Part shown: positions 50,932 through 59,584 of the stretch, in pieces
How positions within the stretch are numbered: the stretch's first letter is position 1
How the letters are laid out: each line of letters opens with the position of its first letter
Assembly: GCA_001295865.1 (NCBI GenBank)
Contig: LJHW01000009.1
Location: forward strand, 1 to 64,000
DNA from: a beta proteobacterium AAP65
GTDB taxonomy: Bacteria > Pseudomonadota > Gammaproteobacteria > Burkholderiales > Burkholderiaceae_C
DNA length: 64,000 nucleotides
Direction of reading: 5' to 3'
Notes under the pieces: model-generated
What the model saw: only the letters and a program-made list of their open reading frames with translations
The model's database searches: none
What the model was told of the DNA's origin: nothing
Program-made: the position numbers and the translations under genes

Positions 50932-52617
50932 TTAAGCACGGAACTTCGAGGTGATGGGGTAGCGCCAATCCCGCCCGAAAGCCCTGTGGGTGATGCGGAT
51001 GCCCACAGGCGCTTGCCGCCTTTTGTACTCGTTGAACTTGATCAGGCGCGTGACACGTTCGACGTCGGCCCGTGCAAATCCCGCTGCCACGATGTCCTCG
51101 ATGCCCTGGTCTTCCTCCATGTAGCGCGCGAGGATGGCGTCGAGCACCTCGTAAGGCGGCAGGCTGTCCTGGTCGGTCTGGTTGGGCCGCAGTTCGGCCG
51201 AGGGTGCGCGGGTCAGGATGCGCTCGGGGATCACCGGTCCCACGCTGCCATCGGCGCGGCGCGTGGGCTGGCGGTTCTTCCACTCGCACAGCCGGTAGAC
51301 GAGGGTCTTGGCCACGTCCTTGATGACCGCAAAGCCGCCCGCCATGTCGCCGTACAGCGTGCAGTAGCCGGTGGCCATCTCGCTCTTGTTGCCGGTGGTC
51401 AGCACGATGTGGCCGAGCTTGTTCGACAGCGCCATCAGCAGCGTGCCGCGGATGCGGGCCTGCAGGTTCTCTTCCGTCGTGTCTTCGGCACGGCCCTCGA
51501 ACTGCGGCGCCAGCGCACCGCGGAAAGCCTCGAACATCGGCTCGATGGCGATCTCGTCGTAACGCACGCCCAGGCGCTCGGCCATGTCGCGCGCGTCGAT
51601 CCAGGAAATGTCGGCCGTGTAGGGCGAGGGCATCATCACCGTGCGCACCTTGTCGGCGCCGATGGCGTCCACCGCCAGCGCCAGCACCAGCGCCGAATCC
51701 ACGCCGCCCGACAGGCCGATGATCGCGCCCGGGAAACCGTTCTTGCCCAGGTAATCACGCACCCCGATCACCAGCGCAGCCCAGGCCTGGGCTTCGAGTT
51801 CGGGCACCGGGGCGATATCACCTTGGGGTGTGCCGTCGGCCCCGATGTCCAGCATCAGCAGAGCGGGCTCGAAGGCCGCAGCCCGCGCGGTCACCACACC
51901 GGAGGCGCTCAGCGCGAACGAGGCGCCGTCGAACACCACCTCGTCCTGCCCGCCCACGAGGTGGGCGTAGAGCAGCGGCCGGCCCACGGCCCGCGCGCGT
52001 TCGGCCATGCGCGCCTCGCGCTCGTCGGCCTTGTCCAGGTGGAAGGGCGAGGCGTTCAACACACACAGCAGTTCGGCCCCGGCGGCCACGGCGGCGGCGG
52101 CGGGTTCTTCGAACCAGGCGTCTTCGCAGATCAGCAGGCCGATGCGCAGGCCGTCGATGTCCAGCACCAGCGGGCCCAGGCCGTGGTCGCGGCCCGAAGC
52201 GAAATAGCGGCGCTCGTCGAAGACCTGGTAGTTGGGCAGCTCGCGCTTGCAATACGTGCCGAGCACACAGCCCCCTGCCAGCACCGAGGCTGCGTTGAAG
52301 CGACGCTGCACCGCGTGGGACTTCGACCTAACATCCGCCCGCTCGCCGAACTGGTGCGGGTGCCCCACCACGAGGTGCAGGCCTTCGCAATCGGCCAACT
52401 CGGCGGCCAGCGTGGCCAGCGTGTCGGCGCAGGCCTGCATGAAGGCCGGGCGCAACAACAGGTCTTCGGGCGGGTAGCCGGTCAGGGCCAGTTCGGGGGC
52501 CAGCACCAGTTGCGCGCCCTGGGCGTGGGCCTGGCGGGCGGCGGTGGCCAGCAGGCGGGCGTTGCCCGCGAGGTCGCCCACGGTGGCGTTGATCTGTGCC
52601 AGGGCCGCTTTCAGCAT
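50932..52617 (-). CDS. nadE: Glutamine-dependent NAD+ synthetase
   Basis: A 561-residue bifunctional enzyme: an N-terminal nitrilase-type glutaminase with Glu in LAPELALTGYPPEDLLLRP, Lys in CKRELPNYQVFDERRYF and Cys in LLICEDAWFEE, and a C-terminal synthetase with the P-loop IIGLSGGVDSALVLAL and TGNKSEMATGYCTLYGDMAGG. It forms NAD+ from deamido-NAD+. ATG 52617 is used; the frame continues upstream into the divergent gene. Confidence 0.96.
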   Translation of the reverse strand: MLKAALAQINATVGDLAGNARLLATAARQAHAQGAQLVLAPELALTGYPPEDLLLRPAFMQACADTLATLAAELADCEGLHLVVGHPHQFGERADVRSKSHAVQRRFNAASVLAGGCVLGTYCKRELPNYQVFDERRYFASGRDHGLGPLVLDIDGLRIGLLICEDAWFEEPAAAAVAAGAELLCVLNASPFHLDKADEREARMAERARAVGRPLLYAHLVGGQDEVVFDGASFALSASGVVTARAAAFEPALLMLDIGADGTPQGDIAPVPELEAQAWAALVIGVRDYLGKNGFPGAIIGLSGGVDSALVLALAVDAIGADKVRTVMMPSPYTADISWIDARDMAERLGVRYDEIAIEPMFEAFRGALAPQFEGRAEDTTEENLQARIRGTLLMALSNKLGHIVLTTGNKSEMATGYCTLYGDMAGGFAVIKDVAKTLVYRLCEWKNRQPTRRADGSVGPVIPERILTRAPSAELRPNQTDQDSLPPYEVLDAILARYMEEDQGIEDIVAAGFARADVERVTRLIKFNEYKRRQAPVGIRITHRAFGRDWRYPITSKFRA

Positions 52618-52668
52618 GTCTTTTTCACGTCCTTGAGCCCTGCGTCTTGAACACCTGATCGGCCCTGA

Positions 52669-53859
52669 ATGTCGCAGCACACCAGCATCGAAAAAGATTA
52701 TGTCATCCGGGTTCACAGCGATCCGTCGGCGCTGGATGCCCCTGCCTGGAACACGCTGCTGGCCGCACAGGCCGCACCGACGCCTTTCATGCAGCACGAG
52801 TACCTGGCCGCCATGCACACCTCAGGCAGCGCCGTGCCCGACACCGGGTGGGCCCCGCAGTTCATCACCCTGGAGCTGGATGGCGAACTGCACGCCGCCA
52901 CGGCGCTCTACCTGAAGAGCCATTCCTACGGCGAGTACGTCTTCGACTGGGCCTGGGCCGACGCCTACCGCCGGCACGGCCTGCGCTACTACCCCAAGCT
53001 GCTGGGCGCGGTGCCCTTCACGCCCGTGCCCGGCACCCGGCTGCTGGCGCGCGACGCGGCGGCCCGCACGGCGCTGGTGGCGGCCATCGGGCAGTTCGCA
53101 CGCGAAGCGCGGCTGTCATCGGCCCACATGCTCTTCGGCGACGAGGCCGACCGGCAGGCCTTCGCTGACGCCGGCTGGATGTTGCGCGCCGGCGTGCAGT
53201 TCCACTGGACGCAGGACGAAGCCGCACCGGCGGCCGACTTCACCGAACTGCTGGCGCGTTTGCAGCGCGACAAACGCAAGAAGATCCAGCAGGAGCGCCG
53301 GCGCGTGGCCGAGCAGGGCATCACCTTCACCACGCACGAAGGCGCAGCCATCGACGAGGCGCTGTGGGACTTCTTCTACCGCTGCTACACCCTCACCTAC
53401 CAAGCGCACCACAGCACGCCCTACCTCACGCGCGAGTTCTTCGCGCAGATGGCGGTGCAGATGCCGCAACACTGGGTGATGTTCGTGGCACGTCGCGATG
53501 GCGAACCCATCGCGGCGTCGCTCATCGCCGTGGACGGCGAACGCCGTGCGGCCTGGGGCCGCTACTGGGGCTGCACCGAGCCGGTGAGCTGCCTGCACTT
53601 CGAGGCCTGCTACTACCAGCCGCTGGCCTGGTGCCTGGCGAACGGCTACCGGCGTTTCGAGGGCGGCGCCCAGGGCGAGCACAAGATGGCGCGCGGCCTG
53701 CTGCCGGTGGCCACGGGCTCGGCGCATTGGCTGCGCGACGAGCGTTTCGCCGCCGCGGTGCAAGACTTCCTGGCCCAGGAGGGCCAGGGCATGGCGCAGT
53801 ACGTGGACGAACTGCGTGAACACACGCCGTTCAAGACGCCCCAGGGCTCAGGAGCCTGA
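52669..53859 (+). CDS. FemAB/GNAT-like acyltransferase (DUF482)
   Basis: A 396-residue protein of the peptidoglycan-style FemAB-like family (PF04339-type). Landmarks are FMQHEYLAAMHTSGSAVPDTGWAPQF, YLKSHSYGEYVFDWAWADAY, YYPKLLGAVPFTPVPGTRLL and CLHFEACYYQPLAWCLANGYRRFEGGAQGEHKMARGL. Substrate unknown. It is divergent from nadE across 51 bases. Confidence 0.88.
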   Translation: MSQHTSIEKDYVIRVHSDPSALDAPAWNTLLAAQAAPTPFMQHEYLAAMHTSGSAVPDTGWAPQFITLELDGELHAATALYLKSHSYGEYVFDWAWADAYRRHGLRYYPKLLGAVPFTPVPGTRLLARDAAARTALVAAIGQFAREARLSSAHMLFGDEADRQAFADAGWMLRAGVQFHWTQDEAAPAADFTELLARLQRDKRKKIQQERRRVAEQGITFTTHEGAAIDEALWDFFYRCYTLTYQAHHSTPYLTREFFAQMAVQMPQHWVMFVARRDGEPIAASLIAVDGERRAAWGRYWGCTEPVSCLHFEACYYQPLAWCLANGYRRFEGGAQGEHKMARGLLPVATGSAHWLRDERFAAAVQDFLAQEGQGMAQYVDELREHTPFKTPQGSGA

Positions 53860-53901
53860 GGCAGCGCGCCACGGCCCAGGCCGTGACACGGCGGGCCCGT
53901 G

Positions 53902-54441
53902 TCAGCCCGGGTGCTTCTCGCTGTAGGTCTTGATGCCTTGCGTGATCTCGGTGCGCGCGGCCTCGGCATCGGCCCAGCCCACCACCTTCACCCACTTGCC
54001 GGGCTCCAAATCCTTGTAGTGCTCGAAGAAGTGCTGGATGCTCTTCAGCAGCAGTTCCGGCAGGTCTTCGCTCTTCTTGATGTTGGCGTAGGAGGGCAGC
54101 AGCTTCTCGGTCGGCACCGCGATCAGCTTGTTGTCGCCGCCGGCTTCGTCGTCCATGCGCAGCATGCCCAGGGCGCGGCACTTCACCACCGAGCCCGGCA
54201 GCAGCGGCAGCGGCGTGACCACCAGCACGTCCACCGGATCGCCATCGTCGGCCAGCGTGCGCGGCACGTAGCCGTAGTTGCACGGGTAGTGCATGGCGGT
54301 GCTCATGAACCGGTCGACAAACAGCGCGCCGGTGTCATGGTCGACCTCGTACTTCACCGGGTCGGCGTTCATCGCGATTTCGATGATCACGTTGAACTCT
54401 TGGGGCGCCTTGGCGCCGGGGGGAACGTTGAGCAGGCTCAT
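53902..54441 (-). CDS. ppa: Inorganic pyrophosphatase
   Basis: Family I soluble pyrophosphatase of 179 residues. The signature [18 protein letters not shown] is near residue 65, with [23 protein letters not shown] before it. It hydrolyses pyrophosphate released by biosynthetic reactions in the cytoplasm. It stands alone on the minus strand. Confidence 0.96.
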   Translation of the reverse strand: MSLLNVPPGAKAPQEFNVIIEIAMNADPVKYEVDHDTGALFVDRFMSTAMHYPCNYGYVPRTLADDGDPVDVLVVTPLPLLPGSVVKCRALGMLRMDDEAGGDNKLIAVPTEKLLPSYANIKKSEDLPELLLKSIQHFFEHYKDLEPGKWVKVVGWADAEAARTEITQGIKTYSEKHPG

Positions 54442-54545
54442 GGCGTGTTTTCTCGTGGCAGGGCTTCAGGACAACCGCGGATTCTAGGTCCGCGACTTGC
54501 CCGCCCCTGACGCCGCGGGCTCGCCGCGCCGTGACGGAAGCCGCC

Positions 54546-54842
54546 TCAGGCCTGCAGGTCGAGCAAGGTTTCCGACATGCGCCGCGCGGTCTTGAAGACC
54601 GCGAGATTGGCCGCGAAGGCGTGGCCGGCCTGCATCTGGCCGACGATGTCCTCGGCTATTGCTTCGCCCACAACGGCCGCGGGCGCCACGCTGGTGCTGG
54701 TGCCGCCCCCGGACGCGGTGGCCTGCAGCGTGCGCTCGCGCCGAAAGCCCTCGGTGCCGAGGTTGGCCAGGTTGTGGGCGTGGCTGCGCAGCGTCTGCTG
54801 TGCGGCATTCATACCCGTGAGGGCGATGTGGGCGGCGTTCAT
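54546..54842 (-). CDS. Miniature flagellar rod-like protein (D0 domains only)
   Basis: A 98-residue protein with the N-terminal rod/hook signature ALTGMNAAQQTLRSHAHNLANLGTEGFRRE and the C-terminal one IVGQMQAGHAFAANLAVFKTARRMSETLLDL. The region between is a 28-residue Gly/Thr/Ala spacer, so it lacks the D1 domain of FlgB/FlgC/FlgF/FlgG. No other flagellar gene is nearby. It may cap or join rod subunits, or be a relic. Confidence 0.72.
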   Translation of the reverse strand: MNAAHIALTGMNAAQQTLRSHAHNLANLGTEGFRRERTLQATASGGGTSTSVAPAAVVGEAIAEDIVGQMQAGHAFAANLAVFKTARRMSETLLDLQA

Positions 54843-54953
54843 CGTGCGGGCTCTCTGCGGGGTGCTGACACGGCGTCTGGTCGCATCTTCGCGCGCCGTG
54901 CCGGTGTGTGCACGGCCAAGGTGGCGCGGTGGCCACACGCAGCGGTGCAGATG

Positions 54954-56702
54954 TCACGCCGCGTCGGGCGCCAGCGCCAACCAGGCCTGGTGCTGGCTCA
55001 TGAACACCTGCCCGCTCAGCCCCTGCAGGAAGTCGCTGCGCTGCAGGCGGTCCATCACCGGGCCTTTCACTTCCGACAGGTGCAACTGCACGCCCGCATC
55101 GTGCAGGCGCTGATGGATGGCCTGCAGGCTGTCGAGCGCGCTGGCGTCGATGTCGTTGATGGCCGAGCACTGCAGCAGCACATGGGCCAGCGCCGGCCGC
55201 GAGGCCACTTCATCGTTGATGCGGTCTTCGAGCGCGCGTGCGTTGGCGAAGTACAGGCTTTCGTCCACGCGCAGGCTCAAGACCCGGGGGCTGGTCTGCA
55301 CCGCGTGCCGCAGCACGTTGCGGAAGTGCTCGGTGCCCGGCACCCGGCCCACCTCGGCAATGTGCGGTCGGCTGGTGCGGAACAGAAAAAGCGCCAGCGA
55401 CACGCCCACGCCCAGCACCAGCCCCGCCTCCACACCCAGCAGCAGGGTGCCCGCCAGGGTGGTGGCCACCGCGGCAAAGTCGGGTTTGGACCAACCCCAG
55501 GTGTGCTTGAGCACGCTGAAATCCACCAGCGACAGCACCGCCACCACGATGGTCGCCGCCAGCGTGGCCTGAGGCAGGTAGAACAAGGCCGGCGTGAGGA
55601 AAAGTGAAGCCAGCAGCAGGCCCAAGGCGGTGTAGACACCGGCTGCCGGCGTCTGCGCACCGGCGTCGAAGTTCACCACCGAGCGCGCGAAACCGCCCGT
55701 CACGGGCAAGCCCCCGGTGAAGGCGGCGCCCACGTTGCTGGCCCCCAGCGCCACCAGTTCCTGGTCGGGTTCGATGCGCTGTCGGCGCTTGGCCGCCAGC
55801 GTCTGGCCCACCGACACCGATTCGACGAAGCCCACCACGCTGATCAGCAGCGCCGGCAAGAGCAGCGGCTGCCATACCGCGATCTCGAAACTCGGCAGCG
55901 TCAGCGGCGGCAGGCCCTGCGGCACGTGGCCCACCACTTTCAGGCCCTGGGCCTGCCAATCCAGCGCCCAGCTCAAGGTGGCCGTGGCGGCGATGGCCGC
56001 CACCGGTCCCGTCTTGGCCAGCACATCGGCCAGGCGCGGTGCCAGCCCCAGGCCCAGCAGGGCCGGCTTCAAGCCTTGGCGCGCCCAGAACAGGAAGGCC
56101 AGGGTCGACAGGCCCACCACGGCCGTCAAGCCGTGCAACTCGGGCAGCTGCCGCGCCAACGCGCCCAGCAGCGCGAGGAAATCGTGGCCCTGCGCCGGAA
56201 TGCCGAGCAGGGTCTTCAACTGGCTGGCGGCGATCAGCAGGCCCGACGCAGTGATGAAACCCGAGATGACCGGGTGGCTCAGGAAATTCGCCATGAAGCC
56301 CAGGCGCAGCAGGCCCATGGCCAGCAGCATCAGCCCCGAAATCAGCGCCAGCACCAGTGCCAGGCCGGCATAGGCGGGCGTGCCTGCCTGCGCCAATTCA
56401 CCCAGCGTGGTGGCCGTCATCAGCGACACCACCGCCACCGGCCCTACCGCCAGAACGCGGCTGCTGCCGAACACGGCGTACAGCAGCAAGGGCGCCACGC
56501 TGGCGTAGAGCCCGGCTTCTGGCGGCAGACCCGCCAGCATGGCGTAGGCCAGGCTCTGCGGGATGAGCATGATGGTGACGATGACGGCCGCGAGGCCGTC
56601 GCTCACCAAGGTCTCGCGCCGGTACTCGCGGCCCCACTGCAGCACCGGCAAGGCCGGCAGCCAGCGGCCGATGCCGGTGGGCGCCCTCGGGCCGGACTTC
56701 AC
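54954..56702 (-). CDS. SulP-family anion transporter with STAS domain
   Basis: A 582-residue inner-membrane transporter, with ten or more hydrophobic segments from residue 30 to about 430 (SulP motif IVTIMLIPQSLAYAMLAGLPPEAGLYAS) and a C-terminal cytoplasmic STAS domain (LSLRVDESLYFANARALEDR). It probably moves sulfate or a related anion. GTG start at 56702 overlaps the stop of the YeeE-type gene (GTGA). Last gene of the repressor-led operon. Confidence 0.92.
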   Translation of the reverse strand: MKSGPRAPTGIGRWLPALPVLQWGREYRRETLVSDGLAAVIVTIMLIPQSLAYAMLAGLPPEAGLYASVAPLLLYAVFGSSRVLAVGPVAVVSLMTATTLGELAQAGTPAYAGLALVLALISGLMLLAMGLLRLGFMANFLSHPVISGFITASGLLIAASQLKTLLGIPAQGHDFLALLGALARQLPELHGLTAVVGLSTLAFLFWARQGLKPALLGLGLAPRLADVLAKTGPVAAIAATATLSWALDWQAQGLKVVGHVPQGLPPLTLPSFEIAVWQPLLLPALLISVVGFVESVSVGQTLAAKRRQRIEPDQELVALGASNVGAAFTGGLPVTGGFARSVVNFDAGAQTPAAGVYTALGLLLASLFLTPALFYLPQATLAATIVVAVLSLVDFSVLKHTWGWSKPDFAAVATTLAGTLLLGVEAGLVLGVGVSLALFLFRTSRPHIAEVGRVPGTEHFRNVLRHAVQTSPRVLSLRVDESLYFANARALEDRINDEVASRPALAHVLLQCSAINDIDASALDSLQAIHQRLHDAGVQLHLSEVKGPVMDRLQRSDFLQGLSGQVFMSQHQAWLALAPDAA

Positions 56703-57136
56703 GCCTGGGCCGAGAGCCGGCGTTGCCGGAGGTGCTCCAAGGCCTCGAACAGCAGCATGCCGCCGACCATGGCCCCGACGAACGCCGCCGCTTTGGGTTC
56801 ACCCGAAGCCAGCGACACCAGCCCAGGTCCGGGGCAGAAACCCGCCAGGCCCCAGCCCACGCCGAAGGTGACGGCGCCCAGCACCAGGCGATGGTCGATG
56901 TCGTTCGACGTCGGCAGGTGCATGGCCCCACCGAAGAAGGCCCGGGTGCGTTTGGCCGCCAGCGCGAAGGCGAAGAAGCCCACCGCGATGGCGCCCCCCA
57001 TCACAAACGCCAAGGAAGGATCCCAGGCGCCGAAAAGATCCAGGAAGCCCAGCACCTTGCTGGGATCGGTCATGCCGGACAGCAGCAAGCCCAGCCCGAA
57101 GAGCAGGCCGACGATGAACTCGGAAACGCGGTGCAT
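56699..57136 (-). CDS. YeeE/YedE-type half-transporter (DUF6691)
   Basis: A 145-residue membrane protein with four hydrophobic segments and GFCPGPGLVSLASGE, the Cys-containing counterpart of the YeeE/YedE (TsuA-like) repeat. With the neighbouring 57148 gene it rebuilds a full two-half transporter of sulfur compounds, perhaps thiosulfate. It follows that gene by 11 bases and overlaps the SulP gene. Confidence 0.85.
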   Translation of the reverse strand: MHRVSEFIVGLLFGLGLLLSGMTDPSKVLGFLDLFGAWDPSLAFVMGGAIAVGFFAFALAAKRTRAFFGGAMHLPTSNDIDHRLVLGAVTFGVGWGLAGFCPGPGLVSLASGEPKAAAFVGAMVGGMLLFEALEHLRQRRLSAQA

Positions 57137-57147
57137 CACAGGGCTCC

Positions 57148-57585
57148 TCACAGCAGGTGGCGGACGGCGAACACGACGGCAAAACCCGCAGCCATGAAGC
57201 TCAAGGTCGCCACCAGCGAGCGTGGCGACAGCCGCGACAGGCCGCACACACCATGGCCGCTGGTGCAGCCGGCGCTGTAGCGCGTGCCGACACCGACCAA
57301 CAGCCCCGCCACCACCACCAGCCCGAAACTGGCGTCGATGCGTGGCGCCGAAGCAAAACCGGCCGGGGCCAAGAAGCCGTAGACCAGGGGCGCGGCCAGC
57401 AGACCCGCGAGAAAGGCCAGGCGCCAGCCGGCGTCGCCCGCGCGCGGCCGCAGCAGGCCGCCGAGGATGCCGCTGATACCCAGCACGCGGCCGTTCAGCA
57501 GGATAAACAGGGCCGAGGCCACGCCCAGCAGCACGCCGCCGGCCAGCGAGGCCCAAGGGGTGAAATGGGTCCAGTCGATCGTCAT
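57148..57585 (-). CDS. YeeE/YedE-type half-transporter
   Basis: A 145-residue membrane protein with the family motif YSAGCTSGHGVCGLSRLSPRSLVAT. The two Cys lie at the same helical turn as the thiosulfate-path cysteines of TsuA relatives. ATG 57585 is chosen; it follows the repressor gene by 13 bases. It is the first transporter half. Confidence 0.87.
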   Translation of the reverse strand: MTIDWTHFTPWASLAGGVLLGVASALFILLNGRVLGISGILGGLLRPRAGDAGWRLAFLAGLLAAPLVYGFLAPAGFASAPRIDASFGLVVVAGLLVGVGTRYSAGCTSGHGVCGLSRLSPRSLVATLSFMAAGFAVVFAVRHLL

Positions 57586-57598
57586 TGTTGTCACTCTC

Positions 57599-57925
57599 TC
57601 AGGCAATGGAAGGTTGGCAGAACTGGCTGTAGAGCATCTGCATCACGGCGCGTGCGCGCTCGCTGCTGAGGCGGTAATGGATGTGCTTGCCTTCGCGCCG
57701 CGTGGCCACCAGCCCCTCGTCGCGCAGCACGCCCAACTGCTGCGACAAGGTGGGCTGCACGATGCCCAGCGCCGCCTCCAGATCGCTGGGGCAGCGCTCG
57801 CCTTCGGCGAGTTGGCACAGCAGCAGCAGGCGGTCGGGGTTGGCCAGCACCTTCATCAGGCGGCAGGCCTCGGCCGCAGCGGCGCGCATGGTGTCGATAT
57901 CGATGGTGGCGGCTTCGCTTCGCAT
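57599..57925 (-). CDS. bigR: BigR/SqrR-type ArsR-family persulfide-sensing repressor
   Basis: A 108-residue winged-helix repressor. RLMKVLANPDRLLLLCQLAEGERCPSDLEAALGI and VQPTLSQQLGVLRDEGLVATRREGKHIHYRL are the ArsR DNA-binding parts. Cys37 and Cys103 are 66 residues apart, the same spacing as the tetrasulfide-forming pair I recall for SqrR (41/107) and BigR (42/108). A third Cys45 is extra. ATG 57925 is used; TTG 57985 would add 20 residues. First gene of the operon, divergent from the persulfide dioxygenase. Confidence 0.86.
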   Translation of the reverse strand: MRSEAATIDIDTMRAAAAEACRLMKVLANPDRLLLLCQLAEGERCPSDLEAALGIVQPTLSQQLGVLRDEGLVATRREGKHIHYRLSSERARAVMQMLYSQFCQPSIA

Positions 57926-57994
57926 AGGGGGGGTCAGGGGCGCAGGCAAGCGGGGTGACGGCTGGCGAAAACAGGACGACAGCAAACGCCGGAG

Positions 57995-58039
57995 TCATCA
58001 CTATATTGACGGATATATTGTTTGTCAATATAGTGATGA
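57995..58039. promoter_or_regulatory. Perfect inverted repeat with two face-to-face promoters
   Basis: Arms TCATCACTATATTGAC and GTCAATATAGTGATGA (16 bases each, perfect) flank a 13-base loop. On the plus strand TTGACG (58006-58011) and TATAGT (58029-58034) have a 17-base spacer; on the minus strand TTGACA (58028-58023) and TATAGT (58005-58000) also have a 17-base spacer. One repressor site would shut both the dioxygenase and the repressor-transporter operon. Confidence 0.82.
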
Positions 58040-58067
58040 TCACTGATATACGGATGGAGTCCGCAAC

Positions 58068-58946
58068 ATGACCACTGCTGAACACACCGCCCCGCAGGTG
58101 CACGGGCTCTTCGACCCCGCCACCTGGACCGTTACCTATGTCGTGCACGCGGGCCCAGGCAGCACCTGCGCCATCATCGATTCGGTGCTCGACTACGACC
58201 CCAAGTCAGGCCGCACCAGCCATGCCTCGGCCGACCAGGTCATCGACTACGTGCGCAAGCTCGATCTGAAGGTGGCCTGGATCCTGGAGACCCATGCGCA
58301 TGCCGACCACCTGACCGCGGCGCCCTACCTGAAGGCCCAGCTCGGCGGGCGCATCGGCATCGGCCACCGCATACAGACCGTGCAGAAGGTCTTCAAAGGG
58401 CTGTTCAACCTCGAAGCTGGTTTCGCGGAGGACGGCTCGCAGTTCGACCATCTGTTCGAAGACGGCGAGTCTTTCGCCATCGGCACGCTCACGGGCGAAG
58501 TGATGGCCGTGCCCGGACACACACCGGCCTGCGTGGCCTACCGTGTCGGCGACGCCGTCTTCACGGGCGACACAATCTTCATGCCCGACGTTGGCACGGC
58601 GCGCTGCGATTTTCCGGGCGGCGACGCGCGCACGCTGTACCGCTCGGTGCGGCGGCTGCTCGCATTGCCCGACACGACGCGGCTGTTTTTGTGCCACGAC
58701 TACCCGCCTGCCGGGCGCACGGTAAATTTCGAAACCACCGTGGCCGAACAGCGCGCGAAGAACATCCACGTGCACGACGGCGTCAGCGAAGCTGACTTCG
58801 TCTCCATGCGCACGCAGCGTGACGCCACGCTGGCCATGCCCACGCTCATCCTGCCGGCCGTGCAACTCAACATCCGCGCCGGCGAAATGCCCCCCACGGA
58901 AGACAACGGCGTGGCTTACCTGAAGATCCCGCTCAACGCCTTGTGA
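58068..58946 (+). CDS. blh: Persulfide dioxygenase, ETHE1/Blh-type MBL-fold enzyme
   Basis: Metallo-beta-lactamase fold hydrolase of 292 residues. Iron ligands are in ETHAHADHLTAAPYL, VPGHTPACVAYRVGD, FTGDTIFMPDVGTARCDFPGGDA and LFLCHDYPPAGR. The family oxidises glutathione persulfide to sulfite. It has no fused rhodanese domain. It is divergent from bigR and shares its promoter palindrome. Confidence 0.88.
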   Translation: MTTAEHTAPQVHGLFDPATWTVTYVVHAGPGSTCAIIDSVLDYDPKSGRTSHASADQVIDYVRKLDLKVAWILETHAHADHLTAAPYLKAQLGGRIGIGHRIQTVQKVFKGLFNLEAGFAEDGSQFDHLFEDGESFAIGTLTGEVMAVPGHTPACVAYRVGDAVFTGDTIFMPDVGTARCDFPGGDARTLYRSVRRLLALPDTTRLFLCHDYPPAGRTVNFETTVAEQRAKNIHVHDGVSEADFVSMRTQRDATLAMPTLILPAVQLNIRAGEMPPTEDNGVAYLKIPLNAL

Positions 58947-58975
58947 CCCGGGCCCGCGAGGGCCGAGAAAAGCAA

Positions 58976-59005
58976 AAAGCCCGGTGTCGTGAGACACCGG
59001 GCTTT
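58976..59005 (+). terminator. Terminator after the persulfide dioxygenase gene
   Basis: AAAGCCCGGTGTC and GACACCGGGCTTT form a perfect 13-base-pair stem with a GTGA loop, 29 bases past the stop. A-run and T-run on the two sides let it act in both directions, so it may also end the tRNA-Pro transcript. Confidence 0.85.
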
Positions 59006-59015
59006 GCCGTTTCTA

Positions 59016-59093
<78 letters not shown>

Positions 59094-59127
59094 CTGAGCC
59101 TCGCAGTATAGCCCGAAATCGAGCGTC

Positions 59128-59550
59128 TCAGACGGAGAGCAACTCTCGAATCGACAAAAGCTCGCTGCGCAGTTGCTGGGCCGACACCGGGCTCGCACCC
59201 GTTGCCGCTGACGCCGGCAGCGATACGGCGGCGGGCTCCTGGCCGCGTTCGTCTGGCGTTTCTGTGTCTTCATCGAAGTCGCCCGGTGCCGACGGCAGGG
59301 CGTCGGACAACCGGTTGCGCGCGCCGCTGATCGTGAAGCCCTGGTCGTAGAGCAGGTCGCGGATGCGGCGGACGAGCAGCACCTCGTGGTGCTGGTAGTA
59401 GCGCCGGTTGCCCCGGCGCTTCATGGGCTTGAGCTGCGTGAACTCTTGTTCCCAATAGCGCAGCACGTAAGGCTTCACCCCGCACAGCTCGCTCACCTCA
59501 CCGATGGTGAAGTAACGCTTGGCCGGTATGGTGGGGAGAGCTTTCTCCAT
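59128..59550 (-). CDS. MerR-family transcriptional regulator
   Basis: A 140-residue protein with the MerR winged helix (RYFTIGEVSELCGVKPYVLRYWEQEFTQLKPMKRRGNRRYY) and a short C-terminal part rich in acidic and Ala residues. It lacks an obvious metal- or drug-binding domain. It is the usual neighbour downstream of ihfA in this order. A TTG at 59559 could add three residues. Confidence 0.9.
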   Translation of the reverse strand: MEKALPTIPAKRYFTIGEVSELCGVKPYVLRYWEQEFTQLKPMKRRGNRRYYQHHEVLLVRRIRDLLYDQGFTISGARNRLSDALPSAPGDFDEDTETPDERGQEPAAVSLPASAATGASPVSAQQLRSELLSIRELLSV

Positions 59551-59584
59551 TGAAATCAATGGGATCGGTGCAGAAAACTAGACT

